Below, piece by piece: positions 22,901 to 36,194 of a stretch of DNA of 64,000 nt; the first letter of the stretch is position 1; the number at the start of each line of letters is the position of its first letter. The notes beneath the pieces were generated by a model. It ran no database searches. It was given only the letters and a program-made list of their open reading frames with translations, and had not been told where the DNA came from. Position numbers and translations under genes: made by a program. Origin of the DNA: Artocarpus heterophyllus (lineage: Eukaryota; Streptophyta; Magnoliopsida; Rosales; Moraceae); the NCBI GenBank assembly GCA_025403435.1, contig CM046348.1, positions 13,392,034-13,456,033 on the forward strand. Reading direction: 5' to 3'.

Positions 22901-25294
22901 CATCTTGGCAGAAAAATAGTATTATATAATATATACACACATATATACATACATATATATTTATATAAAACTTCAACATATAATTAACTTCTAATTAACA
23001 ATAGATATGCTTTTCTGTGTTTTGATATATTTGGCAGTTATTAACCAGATGTCAACCTAAAATGTTAGTATGCATATATAGGAGTATTATGTATATACAT
23101 ATTATTCCCTGTCGCATTTTTCAATCACCCATATATAAACATGCATACTTGGGAAATGCACAGATCCGTCATATTTTCAAATTTAGTGCACTAATACTGT
23201 TACGTGTGTATGCAATTATTATGTGTAAGAGAAAAATGGGAGAGTAATTATAAAATTAATGTAAAGCTCAAAAGAAAAATTGAAAAGGTTGTCCGTATAT
23301 ATTATAGCATGCATGGGACTCGCTTATTTTAAGGAAAAAAAAAGTGAATAAGGAGTAGTGGGGATGTAACTAGCTAGAAAGGTGTTTGGTGATGAAGGCG
23401 ACTTTGGATTTTAGTACCTAGGAAAGGAGTTGGCGCATGGTGGGAGCCAGTGCCATTGACTGCTTAAGAAAACGATGGTTTGCTTCCGTAATATAAATAA
23501 ATATATATATATATATATATATATAATCTTTTTTATTTTTTTATTATAACTCTGTTACTTACAAAATTATAAATCTCAATCTAATATGTAGTGTATTTTT
23601 TAAGTTGGCTCTTAATACATGTATATACACACACACAATAAACTCTTCTTATTTTTGTTAGCTTGTTTTTATATGCTCTTTTGTTTGCTTGTCAAAAGAT
23701 AGGAATGGTACGCTGTCTTAGCACAATATATATAGCACTATTTTTTTTCTTCTTTTTTTTTTCCCTTTGGTGGGGTTTTCTAATGTTGTGGTCTTTATCA
23801 AACCGCCCGCATAATAGTACTTGTTTATAATATTTGATTGACGAGAGGGGAAGAGAGAGAGGGGAAAGAGTACTTGGCTAATTAAAAACCTGCCGAGAGG
23901 GATGAAAGTAACGTGCACAAGAGGAGAAATCGGACCGGTTGTCCCGGATAGGACCCCCATTCTTGTTCAGATTCTACTTTGTTCAATCACCAAAACGTTT
24001 CTTTAGTTTCTAATATTGTTTATTCTCGCTCTCTCTCTCTCTCTTTCCCTCTCTCTCTTGTCAGTAATCTCTCTGTCAACTGAGTTTGAGTTGAGCCAAC
24101 TTGGAAATGATCATGATATAACATTGATAAGCCATAGAGAAGGGCTAGAATGACCGACAAGAGCCAGTTTTTAGGACCTCACCAATGGATAATATGTGCA
24201 ATATTAATTGGTCATGTATATATATATTTGTGATTATTTGGTATCCACAAAGGACGTGCTACTTGTTCATGTTATATATATGTATTTATGTTTGTGTATG
24301 TAAAGTGGAAATTCTAGGTATAAAGTGGAGAGAAAATACTGCCTTTGTTTTTACTACAAAGTTTCCTTTTTAATGTTTCTGAAAGTATTAATGTCAATTT
24401 ACAACATGCATGTATTTCGGGATTTGTTTGGTGTCTTCATAACACCATCATTATTATGAGAAATTAGTTAGCTAGGTAGCTAGCTAGACAGATAGGCTTG
24501 ATTTTTTGAAGTCACGTCAAATGTAAACAAGTTTTCAACCAAAATTCCTATCCGCAATGTGTTGAAGAATTAATGTAATAATTAGGAATTGCAAGCGTAA
24601 TGGCCAATGCGAATTCATTGAAGGTCCGGAAGTCCCTCTGAGCAATGGTACATGGGAATTAATTATATTTGGTCAAGTTTGGGGGTACAATTTAAGAAGG
24701 TTTATATTTTGGTTAATGTTGCATACTCACCATGGCCATTTTGTCAACCCAAAAAAAAAAAAAAAAAACAGGGCCATGAATATACGTTTATATATTACAT
24801 GCTTGTTAATATCATAAAGGAAATTCAAAATATTTTCTTTTTGGAGGGGAAATTACATATTCATAATAGTTGTAAATTAAGGGAATTTAAACTTGGGCAT
24901 TAATTAGATCCACTAATAGAGACGGATGAAACATGAAAATGAAAATAAAGTGCTAAGACACAACACACACCAAAAAGAAAAAAAAAAACTCACTCAGCAC
25001 ATAAAAGTCAAGTGTGGCTGAAGTTTGTTAGAAAGAACCACTACATTCGATAGATAAAGTTATTGGAGCAAGACCAAACCCTAAATATTGGAGACATGAG
25101 TGATAGAACATAAAAATAACTCTAGCTGCACACCAAAATACACATCAACTTAAATAGAAATATAAATATTTTGCTAGAACGAAAATTTAATGTTGCCCAA
25201 TAGTAGGGTTTATTTTGTACCTAAATTTTCCCCCCTAACATGTTTTGTACTTTTTTCTTCCACTAAAATGACAAGTACTTATTCATTCTTTCTC

Positions 25295-25334
<40 letters not shown>

Positions 25335-25776
25335 AATTTTGTTGCATTACGATATCAAATCTTGATACGATACTTCATGATGTCCTTGAATCTCTTATTA
25401 TAATAATTAACTTTCTGAAGCTATTTATATATAGAATACATATAGGAACTGACCGTTGGAGTTTGTGAACACTAGACCATTATCTGACCCCAGATCCAAG
25501 TTTTTTCTTTTTTTCTTTTGAATCTTCTAGCTAGTACTACTATACTACTAGCCTGCGAAGCAATACTTTTGGTTTAAAACTGTGTAAAATAATATGAATT
25601 AGATCCTGATATACGATTCTCGAACTATTAAAATAAATAAACATAAAGAAAAAATAATAATATGTACTGAGCACAAAACTCAACTCAGATTTAAATTAAT
25701 GAATATATTGGTAGGATTCACTATTTATTACCACAAAATTGGGCTTGCTATTAGTCATGAAGAGTATTGTTATGTT
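16931..25776. other. Gene desert, AT-rich
   Basis: Almost 9 kb with no supportable gene. It holds AT microsatellites (near 16989, 18000, 21358, 22325, 23505 and 25299), a CT tract at 24028-24056, a possible SINE-like head at 18329-18393 (box-B-like GCGTTTAAATCTC), and GGTT/CGGTT-rich DNA at 18480-18990 with a 25-bp tandem (TTTTGGTTAGTTTGGTAGTCG twice, 18916-18962). Open frames are short and low-complexity. Confidence 0.55.
25299..25332. repeat. (AT)n microsatellite
   Basis: Uninterrupted TA dinucleotides, about 17 units. Confidence 0.85.
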
Positions 25777-25843
25777 CACTACTAGTTTTATAACATGCCG
25801 TTATCCCCACCTTTTCTTTTTCCAATCATCGAAATATAATATT

Positions 25844-28131
25844 TGTCACGACCCAAAATCGAAAGCAATGACTAAATTGAAAGAAATATTTTGGAAGATT
25901 TAGAAAGTTAAAAAATATATATATATAGTTGGGCCCATAAAATTATAGAAATAAATCAAGCTTGCTCTAGAGTCTTTAATATTAAATAACAAGATAATAT
26001 ACAAATAGAAAATTTAAATGAAAATATACAAAAATAAATGAATGCTTATGGAATAAGCAAAAACACAGTTGCGCAGCTTTAGTTAAAATAAAAAAAAAAT
26101 TCAAATAACAAATAAAAATGAAGTTTATAAATAATCAATTACTTACTAGGAGTGTTTATTCCATGTATCTTCTATGCACTAATAAAAATATAAGGAATGT
26201 ATACCAGTTGAATAGTTTGAAGCATCGACGACAATCGAAGACATCAAGTAACAATCGACTAACCTAAAAAGGAAAGTAGAGGGTGAGCACATAGTCCCCA
26301 GTAGGAAATCCATTACTCGTCTCTTGGTTTTTCTTCCTATTATTATATTATATATAGAACAAATGCTCATATCAACATAAAAATTCATCAGGTTCACAAT
26401 TTATCAAACTAATCAATAACTCACAATTCGTAATCGTCACTCAACTTCTTCCACTCACATCCAGGGTTGTTAGTGAAAGAAAGGAAAGAAAGAAGGGGTA
26501 TAAAAAGGTCCGTTGTGCCCCAAATGAACACCCGTGAAATAGACCATGAAGCAATGGTGGTACCAAATAACATAGGATGTCTGTTATGCCCAACAAATGA
26601 GCACCCGTGAGATATAACTTTGAGGAATACTTCAAATGGCCATAAAATTTGTCCGACAGAGCCACGTGAGGTCTCAATACATAACAGAATGCATGACAAC
26701 CTAATTAGGAGCTAATAAACCTCCTAAGTCATTCTACCCTTGAGAGTTTGTCGCAGCAGAATGGCTTATTTTCTTAAAATAAAAAATTCAAACCTGCAAG
26801 AAAACAATTTTAAAGAGATTTTGGCCTAGAACAGTCACATATATCACATAATTATCATATATCTAAACATAATCATCATCTCATCAACACTAATCATCTT
26901 AATGAAAGTAAAGTCACAACAACCCTATAAACTACCGTAAGATAAAACTTACAATCTCACAATAGTTTGAAAAGATTTGAACAACCAAAGTATAAAACAT
27001 TTATGAAAACATTAAATTTCTATTTTCAAATAATACGTAAATCATATAATCTCAATTCTTAGTGTACATATAATTAAAAACAATAAATAGTATCATTTAC
27101 CTTTTTAATTTAACCACTATTTCTATTTCTAAAGCTCTAATGGCATTACAGATTCATAGATTAAAATAAACAAATAAAACAATTATTATAAATTTCAATT
27201 TTCTTTCAACAATTAACAACCAATATGGTAGCAATAATCTAAAATAATTCAATAAAATATCGCAAAAGAAGAGTAATAGAGTTCATACTAGTTTCGTCTT
27301 TACCATTCGAAGGCAAAAATGATTCCGTTCACCAAAACGGAGCCATCGGTTAAATCTTTGACTCGCCAACTCGGTGTGTGAAGCTTCGACTCACAATTTC
27401 AATGTTGCGAACATATTTGGAATGTCGAAAATGGGCTGGAAGTGTAGCTGTTGGACTTCAGTGGTCAGGGTCAACTATTTGAACACTATTGACCGAGAGT
27501 TGACTGACATTGACCATGGCTTGACTGTCGAAGCGGTAGCAGAGTTTGGTACTAAAATGAAGATCTAGACGTCGGGAGCATGATTCTGAAATTGGCTCCT
27601 CCAAGTGATGCTTGGCTTACCCCAAAAAGAGCCAAAAAATCGACAAAAGGGGACAGTAGTGACCCAAAATATTTAGGCGACAATCAAGCTTGAGGTAGAG
27701 TAGATCTTGTTTCTCTTGACAAGAGGAACCAGATGGTGTAACTTGCCAGTAGAGAGGAACCAGACGGCATCGGAATCGTCCACGAAAGCCCATAAAGGTG
27801 TTGTGGTCTTTGCTCTTTTCCGGGCAGTTGGTAGTGTATTTGACGGTGGCATTTCGGCGCGGAAGTTTTAGGTGGTGGCATCTAATTGATCGGCACGTGC
27901 AAGTAGGCGGCAGCCGGAGATTGTCGACGGGAGGGGCAAGGACAGGTTCTATTCTTTGGGTATGAAGGAGAAGAAAATTTTCTTAAAAAAAAAAAAAAGA
28001 AAAGAAAAGAAAGAAGAAAAAAATGGGAGGTGAGGGAAAAAAAATATGTCTGATCTTTAAATTAGTTTTTTTTTTCTTTTTTTCTTTTTTTAAAAGGAGC
28101 TTCTAGATATCTAAAATTATTAAAAGTTTCA
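25844..28131 (+). repeat. Probable solo LTR or non-coding retroelement
   Basis: Begins TGTCACGACCC, a start seen in many long plant Gypsy LTRs, after flank ATATT. A plausible end is ...AAGTTTCA at 28131, followed by ATATG, matching the left flank at 4 of 5. The 2.3 kb between is non-coding, with two imperfect copies of a 35-base segment (26508 and 26579, sharing CACCCGTGA) and a GC-richer 3' part. No pol motifs. The right boundary is tentative; another TTTTACA lies about 50 bases further on. Confidence 0.5.
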
Positions 28132-28244
28132 ATATGGCCCAAAATTTGAATTCTTTTTCAAAATAAAACCATCGGTTTTACAATACAAGTTATTCAAAAC
28201 ATAGATAATTACATAAGAATATATAAACAAAATGTCAGTTGCAA

Positions 28245-28257
<13 letters not shown>

Positions 28258-28288
<31 letters not shown>
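28258..28288. repeat. (AT)n microsatellite
   Basis: Uninterrupted AT dinucleotides next to further AT-rich sequence. Confidence 0.85.
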
Positions 28289-28294
<6 letters not shown>

Positions 28295-28619
28295 CAAAAT
28301 GTTATCATTGCTGTTTACTTCATTCAAACTCCACAACTTTATAGGAACTAAAGATCATATATATGTAGATTCTCAAAATGAAAATTTAATTAGTCCATAA
28401 ACATTAGTTTTAAATTTATTTTTCATGTAACCAGTGGCAGAGGTTTTTAAATTATTATTATTATTATTACTACATGAGGACAGATATGAGAAATTTTTTA
28501 TTAATGATTTATAGCAATAAGTTTTTAAAATATGCATATACAAAGTAAAATTATAATTTTTCTTATCAAATAAGAAACATAACTAGAATTTATAAATTCC
28601 TAAACAGTTAAAAAACTGT

Positions 28620-29395
28620 CATGCAAAGTTATCATGATGGTTAATATAAGATAAAAAGTTATCGTGGAAACATGAAACTTAGCGCATTTTTTGTAGCCTT
28701 ACAAACTTCCACTATGGTGTTTTATAAATACCGTTACGATAAGCTAACGCACCATGACAATTTTTTATGAAAACCTTCATCGACGGTTTTTTTTTTTTCA
28801 AAACCATTGTGGTAACTCTTTTAAAAAAAATTGCAAAAACTTCGGTTTTTTCCATGAGTAATCAATCCTAACAAGGCTCAGAAAATCAAATCAAATATTT
28901 ACGCATCAAAAAATAGAGAAATTACAAACAAGTCTCAAAACAATTGAAAAACTACAAAATATTCCCATAAAATTACAATAATCATAAAAGTATTGATTTC
29001 ACCTTTGAAATGATAAAAGTCTTTGAAAATCACGGGGGCTCAGATGCTGTGCTTGGATGTTTGTTTGGAATATCGTTTCCACTTAGAAAAGTGGTATCCT
29101 CTATCAAAAACGGACATTGTTTGACTTTTTAGTCAATTAGAACTTTGGGGAAAGGTTAAAATTTTTGCAAAAAAAGCTAAAAATATCAGGGCAGTTTTTG
29201 TTAAAAAAAAAATCATGAAAAAGCTATCTACATTGAGATACTATGACAGTTTTTTGGAAACCGTATCCTAGAAAACTAAGATTTCATAACAATTTTCGTA
29301 CATTTTGTTCATGCGACGTTTTTAACAGACTTTAGACTACGGTTTATGAATCTATAGTCTAAAGTCTATCATTTAATCTCAAATTTGTAGTAGTG
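28620..29395. mobile_element. CACTA-like transposon terminus
   Basis: Ends TTTGTAGTAGTG at 29395, the inverted form of the CACTACTACAAA terminus of plant CACTA (En/Spm) elements. The preceding kilobase has repeated motifs in both orientations of the type ACCGTTACGATAAG, CCATGACAATTTTT, ACCATTGTGGTAA and ATGACAGTTTTTTGG, as in CACTA subterminal regions. A candidate left terminus, CACTACTAG at 25777, shares TGTTCACTACTA with the right end in inverted orientation. If correct, the solo LTR at 25844 lies inside the CACTA element. Confidence 0.6.
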
Positions 29396-30412
29396 AACAA
29401 AAAAACAACAAACTTGTTGATTTAATCACTAACTTTGGGTCGTTTGATTAACTAACTGATGGAATCAGCCAATGCTCACTCGCATAATTTTGTTTGCTTC
29501 GATCAATTCCTTTATTGGTTTTGTTGAACAACCCTATCTTATCTTATAGCTCTTTAAATCAGAATTGTGATGAAGTTTCAGTTTTACCCTCGGATTCAAG
29601 GGTCCTATGAACATGTGTTGTAACTTAAAAAAAAATGGTGATCATTGCAAGATTAAAAAAAAAAAGTGATAGCTTAGGATAGCTTATGATTCTTAAAAGA
29701 ATAGAAGAATAAGTTAAAGCTTTAAATTAATATTTAGATATTACATGATAAAGTGTTTTTTGATGATAAAAGATCTTTTAAATATGTTTAATTAAATAAA
29801 TTAAAAGTTTTTATTGTTATGAAAAATGATGTAATATAAAGATATAGACAGAACTTGTAATTGGTATTTCATAAATAAAAGGTTAAAAATATATTAGAAA
29901 AAAACTATTAATAAATATTTTTTTCAAAAGCATCAAAGAGGTCCATTGATCTAGAAATACTTAAAAAACCAAAAATCCAATCAACTAATCCACTTAAAAC
30001 GTGAAAAGCAGTTTTGGGGTTAATATTTTCACAAGCTAGCAGCTTATTTGTTCTAAACGGGGCCCAAGTCTTTCAAATCTATTGATCGTTTTTTACCATG
30101 ATGGTTAATGTAAATTTTTCAATCAAGAGACAATGGCAGAAATGGAAATAGTGGGAAAGGTGTGGGGAGTAATGAATGAATGATAAGAGTGCATGAGACA
30201 CGTAATGATAATAACAATAACGAGGTGGTGAGAGCCAAGAGCTGTTAATTTTCATGGAATTCAGCGCGTGGGGACAATGACACACCCCCATCCCTCCCAA
30301 GCTTTTCCTTTCATTTGATTCGACCTCTGCCCACCGAGAAGAAAGAAAACACTTTTCCTTTCATTATAGCTTTGCTTCTTCACTCTCACACTCGTGCTCT
30401 TAACTTTTCTCC
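29396..30412. other. Gene-free spacer
   Basis: AT-rich DNA with no supported gene until the pyrimidine-rich block that starts near 30300. Confidence 0.5.
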
Positions 30413-30432
30413 CTCAGAGACTCAGATCAAAT

Positions 30433-30458
30433 ATCACTCTCTCTCTCTCTCTCTCTCT
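30433..30458. repeat. (CT)n microsatellite in a leader-like block
   Basis: CT tract inside a pyrimidine-rich 30300-30520 segment that resembles a plant 5' leader, followed by an AAT triplet repeat at about 30525-30543. Confidence 0.8.
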
Positions 30459-30612
30459 ATCAATTAACTGCCCTTTTCTCTCCTTTCTCTTTTTCTGTCG
30501 TCTATGTGACAATTTTCACATTCAACAATAATAATAATAATAATCAACGTATTCATTCAATCACGCCCACACGCTGTGGTTTGTCATTCAACCTACGCCA
30601 AGCACCCGGACG

Positions 30613-30834
30613 ATGCAGTCAAACACTATTTGCATGCTATTTCTATCATTTTCCCTGCTCTTGTTTCCCACTACAATGCTTCTCACGCTTTTAGTGTTAT
30701 ATACATATTGCATTGCCTGCCAACAACCAAGCGGGAAAACTTTTAAACGTCATGTTGTAACATATCTATATACGTATATTTATATGTTTATTTATATATT
30801 GTATGCTTGTATTTTTTGTTTGACTACGTTTTGA
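30613..30834 (+). other. Candidate small ORF, hydrophobic N-terminus
   Basis: A 73-codon frame starting MQSNTICMLFLSFSLLLFPT, followed by further hydrophobic residues and then CQQPSGKTFKRH. The N-terminus looks like a signal peptide or membrane anchor, and the preceding 300 bases are CT-rich and leader-like. That context is the only reason to keep it: the C-terminal third is translated AT-repeat sequence (YLYTYIYMFIYILY), so the real product, if any, must be spliced or shorter. It could equally be part of a non-coding transcript. I recognise no family. Confidence 0.2.
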
Positions 30835-33800
30835 TATCATGTCATGTTATTGTTTTGGTTTTATCGCATATACGTGAGCCTTCTCTATCTTTTGTCATCT
30901 ATGACAAAGTCAATAACTATATGATTGTCGATGAAACTACATATTATTAAATAGGGGGAGGAGAAAAAGGAAAAAGAAAAAGTATAGTGCATATATTGTT
31001 GTATCCTGAAATAGAAGCTAGTGTTGAATAGAACAGTAAAGATAAAAACATCTTAAAGTCTTTGGCATTTAATTACTTTTGTTAGAATTTAGACAAGGAA
31101 AATAAAAAGATCACGTGGAGTTGAACATATATGAATAGTTCTATTACGATAATCTGTTAACTTTTGATTTTATATTATGTGCAAAAAGATTCGAAGCTGC
31201 AAATGATGACTATAGTATTTCTTGAGGAGTATTAGCCGCACTCTTTTTTTACTCTCTTTTACGCTCTCTCTAATCACTAATACGTGGAATCTATTAATAT
31301 TATAAATTATTATTTAAATGAAAAATAAGATAATAGAATCTACATGTCAGACAATGTAGGGAGTATAAAAGAGGTGTTACAAAAAGTGCAGCTAGCACTT
31401 CTTTATTTTCTTTAATTATTTTTATTTTTATAATATATATAATAACAACTCAAATATCAGCTTGTTTAATTTTTGTTTCCATAAGAACAAAGTAAAGTAA
31501 CTATTACTCAACTAAAAAAATAAAAAATAAAATATTAGAGAAGCTCATATGATTCATGATCATTATATGCATTGCCTTTCAGCTTTTGCTTCCCTGAGGA
31601 ACACATGCACATTGAAAAGAAACCTTGATAATATTGAGTACTCACAAAAATGTTCTTCTTTTAAAAAAATGTAGTACAATTAAAAAAAAAAAGTACATTA
31701 AACTCATCCAATTAATAATAGTTCTAAAAATAATGTGTATATAAGTCAAAATCTCTTCCTAGTCCTTTTTTTTTTGGGTAGAAAAAAAAAACTCTTCCTA
31801 GTTATATGTGCAGAATTAAGGCAGCAGCTAGGCATGACTTTGGTTGAAAGGTATCTTTCCTTGCAATCCGGGAAGTAAATGCAATTGTACTCTTAAATGG
31901 GAAGCAAACAAGAATGTGAAAGAAATACATCATCACGAGCAAAGGAGTGGAAGCACGTGCACGTGAGTTGGAGATGAATTAAGAGAGAAAAGCATCTCTA
32001 TGCTCAAGCATATATATCTGTATAATGCATGAGGACAAAAATCCAACTGATCTATCTGATCCTCTGAACCCATACATTTACATAATCTTGTTCCCATGGT
32101 TGTGACCATTCAACTCCAATTTCAACAAATCCCTTATCTCTCTCTACCAAAAATAATCTTTCCTCATTATTTACTGCTTAGGTCCTTCTTCGGTGAATGT
32201 TCTTGTTAATAATGAATGTCTTTAAACTATTGAATCTAATTAAAATTATTTTTTTATAGATCTGACAGTTAAAATATAGATATATAAAAAATCTTCAATA
32301 CTTAATTCACTTAAAAAGTTGGAAGAAAATAAAAAAAAATAGAATTGGATATTAATTTGAGAAATCTTATAATCTTTTCTTTCCCTATCAAAGTTGAATT
32401 TTTCATTTACTTGTTTATTTTTATGTTTTTGTAACATGTTACACACACACACACACACATAAATGTTGCCTTCAAAAATAATTGTGAGAAATTCATGTTT
32501 TCTTTGCCGCTTAAATATCTTATTCTTGAGGGAATCTACGTGTAGTGCTGCTGTTGTTATCTATTTGGCAATATACATTTTGAAGTCATCAATTTGGCAT
32601 ACAAATCTTATATTAGAAATCAAACTTATCCAAAATGTCTCATCTAAAAATTTGGAAGGTTGCAAGTCAACCAATCTAGTGTTTTAAAACGTCTAATTAT
32701 TTGGATCAAAAGTCCTAAATAATAATATTGGTTTTTTTATATTTTATTTGGATTATCGACAGTACACACATATATTATACGGCTAAGCTATCTCATTGCT
32801 TATCATCATTTACGAACAAAAAAGAAAAAAAAGGATCATGATGCCAATCATTTTACTTTCATGGTAGTCCTTTCCTAAATAGTAGAAACATAAAAGTTTA
32901 CTTTCCATGATCCCATGTCTAACCTTTTTGGCACTTGTTACATGACAAAAGTTTAAGGATGCAAAATATATTATTAACTTTATCTTCGCGAGCAACACAA
33001 GGGTAAGTTTGAATTATCAAAAAGAAAACATAAATATGTCTTTTCTGATGATTAAAACTTAAAATTACACGTCCATGTGTTTATGAAGCTACTTAGTTAT
33101 CAACTAATAAATGGGAAAAATCCGGTGATTTATCAAGGACTTGAAATTAAATTTAATATTACCATTTTAATGAAATATATTGAATAATTTCATATTACAA
33201 TTCAGCTAAGCTAACAGTCTTAATTTAATTCAGTTTTTATATAGAAGAATAAAAAATTTGTCAAGCTAAAGATTTGAAATGAAATGACTTATAAGTAAAA
33301 ATTATTATTATTTTTATTTATATCGATGGTACTTTGTATGTTAATGAAATATAATATTGATAGCTCATTGTTTGAAAAATATTAAGAAGGTATCTTGTGG
33401 TTTATAAAAATATGATTCCAATTTTCCCAACCCATATTTTCTGACATAATGTTTCCAAACTTATAATTTTATCAATACATCTCAAATTAATTTTCTTCGA
33501 TTATACAAAAAATCAAAACAAAAAATTAAAAAACTTATCAAACAAAACCATATCTATTCGTTTTTCAATTCAAGAGATCGCCCCTTTTTTTGGCTCCTAA
33601 AAGTAAGCTCAAAAGATACAAACTTTGCCAGCTTACCTGGATTATGCCGTGGTTGCGACATTTTATTAGTCAATTAAGCCTAAATATTTTAGAATAAAAT
33701 TTAAATATTATTTGATAATTTTGTAGCTCAAGAAGGGGTGAGAAGCGCATGAGAGAAGCAAAAATGAGATAAGAAGGTCGAAAAAACTTGGAAAGAGCGG

Positions 33801-35280
33801 GGAAAAGCCACGTCTCACGTCTCAATGTCGTTAACAGCTGATGGGACCCACTATTCCCAAAAAAAAAAAAAAAAAACAAGAACCGTCCTTAAGACACGCC
33901 CTGGCTCTCTTGACCCGGATTGTTAGGATGGGACCCACATGATGCTTGCCCCACACCCATCCCCTTTTTTTTAATTTCCTAAACTACCCCTGGAAATGGC
34001 ACTGTACTTCTAAAATGCCTAGCACTTTCAGAAACCGTGATGCACAGTATTTATATATTTTACTTTATGGTAACGCACTGCAGTACTGCAAAAAGCCTAG
34101 TTTTATCTGTTGTAGCCACTACCCACTTCAATGTTTTTACAAGGTGAGAAGTGGAAGTAATATGTTAGAAAACGCTTTCTTCTTTTTCTTGGTAAGTGAA
34201 AAAAAAAAAAAAAACCTAAGCAACCAAACTGAAAAAGAATTAAAGTTGAATGAGACACACAAAATTAAATATAAACCCGTATGTTTCTGTAACCAATATT
34301 TACCATTTAGTGTTAGGCTTCGGAGGGGAATTACGCACTTTGGATTATTAGATGGTTAATTGTTAGTAGTTTTACAATACTATTTAATAGCCTGTTTAGG
34401 AAGGTGGTTGGAATTAGTGTGATTTTGAACTTTAAGATTTAAAGTGGAAGTTTTAAACGTATGTGATTTAAACAGTGTTTTAAATACGTTTTTAGAATGT
34501 AAAAGAAATAAAATATCATATCAAAGAACTAAATTTAAAAACATCAACTTAAATTATAATTTAAGAAGATAAATAAAAATAAAAAGGATGTAAAGAATTG
34601 TTTAAAACTATAAAACTTAAAAGAGCTAAGGTTCTCAAAATTGATAATTTAACCAGTTTTAAATCATTCTCATCGTTTTATTTTGTTTACTAAAACCTGT
34701 TCAAATTGAAGGTATAAGTTCAGAGGGTGACAATCTATGTGCCAAACGTCACATTAACGATTAACCAAAGAGGCAAGTTATATTTATATTAGGTAAAAGA
34801 AAAGATTTTTTTTTTGTTTACTTGTGGATGAGTCAGAGTTTGGAAGTAAAAGTAATTTTGTTAGTGGCTGTTTATTCAGCAAAAGAAAGTAATATAAATG
34901 GCTGTTTTTGTCTTCCAATGATGTTGTTGTTTTACATATATAGATGAAGCGGCTAAAAGATTATATATAAGAAGTTACTATAAGGTTTGAACTGAAATTA
35001 AATGCAAGGGAGTTACAGAAATGACATCCAATAATTCACTACAACTGCTTTTGCAGAGATATTATAAACAGCTAAGACTTAACTACTTCTGTTTAATGGC
35101 TTAAATGAGTACCGCGACTTAAATGTTCGGATGATATATGAACATTGAAGGCAACACAATTCCATGTGATAACAAAAAAGGAAATATTATTGGGTACTTT
35201 TAGTTTTTTCATTTTCTTTCTTTCTAGTGCATATACAAAAAGTTCTCTAGCTAGTAATTATTATTATTATTGTTGTTGTT
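30835..35280. other. Gene-free spacer upstream of the AHL gene
   Basis: AT-rich with several low-complexity runs, a (CA)n at 32442-32459 and a GC-richer patch at 33740-33960. A unit-like stretch at about 34389-34750 (starts GCCTGTTTAGGAAGGTGG) may be another transposon relic. No coding frame is supported. Part may be distal regulatory DNA of the AHL gene. Confidence 0.45.
31954..31965. promoter_or_regulatory. Back-to-back G-boxes
   Basis: Two CACGTG hexamers directly abut (CACGTGCACGTG). G-boxes bind plant bHLH and bZIP factors. The site is 4.2 kb from the AHL start, and no closer gene is known, so its target is unclear. Confidence 0.35.
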
Positions 35281-35289
35281 TTTATTGGT

Positions 35290-36194
35290 AAGAACTCAGC
35301 AATAATCTTGGAGACGAAGAAGAAGAAGAAGAAGAAGAGAAGAGGAGGAGAAGAAGGAGGGAGGAAGAGAGAGAGAGAGAAAGTGATGTTTTGAGAGGAA
35401 AAGGGACAAGATGATCATAGAATGCAGGCTTTTAATCCTGGAAGACAGAGACATATAGACACACACATGATCAGAGAGAGAGAGAAACAGAGAGAACATG
35501 GGGTGTTGGGGCCCTCAAGAGAGGTAAGGAGAGTGGTGAGAGACAAAGGAGGGAGGGACCCACACACCGCCCATGCGCACGCTGTCTTACCAGAACCGAA
35601 CCCATCATCGATCCGATTCCTTAGAACTAACCCTAACCCAACACCCGCGAACTTGTACAAAAAAAAAAAAAAAAAAAAAAACCCAAAAAGAGTACACCTT
35701 CAAAACCCCCTTGACCCAAAACATTCATATCTATATATTCTAGCTTACTCTCTCTCTCTGTGTGTCCCTTTTTCACTTCTAATTTCATTTCAGCCTAACT
35801 AATTCTCTCAAACCCTCAACCGATAGAAAAAAGACCAAAAAAAGCTCCGGCTGAGACTTGAGAGAGACCTGGAAGAAGAAATAATCTCTGAAAGACAAAC
35901 TCATCACATGAGCCTTCGCAAAGTGAAAAGATGGAGAAGATATTCAGCTCTTTCAGCTGAAAATTTTGGTGGGTATTCTCAAAAATTAAAGCCTTTTCTT
36001 TTTTTTTTACCATTTTTCCCTTGTTCTTGGTGTACGATTTTAATTAGTAGCTAGTTATTAGCTAGCTTTTCTTGAGTTCACAACCCCCACCAAAAAGAGT
36101 ATAATACTACCACCCCTTTTCTCTCTTCTTTCCTTCCCTTTTCTAGTACTATTCAAGATCAATCTTTTAAAAAAAATAAAACACAGTATTGAAT
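35290..36194 (+). promoter_or_regulatory. AHL promoter and long 5' leader with upstream ORFs
   Basis: Purine-rich microsatellites (GAA near 35310-35335, GA near 35362-35382), then a poly-A run, a CTATATATTC motif at 35731 that may act as TATA box, a CT tract at 35749-35760, and a pyrimidine-rich leader. If transcription starts near 35760, the leader is about 430 bases and carries upstream ATGs. One at 35931 opens a 9-codon frame (MEKIFSSFS, stop at 35960). One at 35908 opens a frame of roughly 50 codons ending before the AHL start. Such uORFs could lower translation; this is inference. Confidence 0.4.

Noticed and set aside
33946..34359. 137-codon open frame
   Set aside because: Crosses poly-A and poly-T runs giving Lys and Phe homopolymers; no recognisable domain.
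35415..35802. Overlapping frames on both strands before the AHL gene
   Set aside because: Produced by GA/CT microsatellites and a poly-A run in the presumed promoter/leader.
36189..36194. AHL start two codons upstream
   Set aside because: That codon is TTG; the first ATG is 36195.
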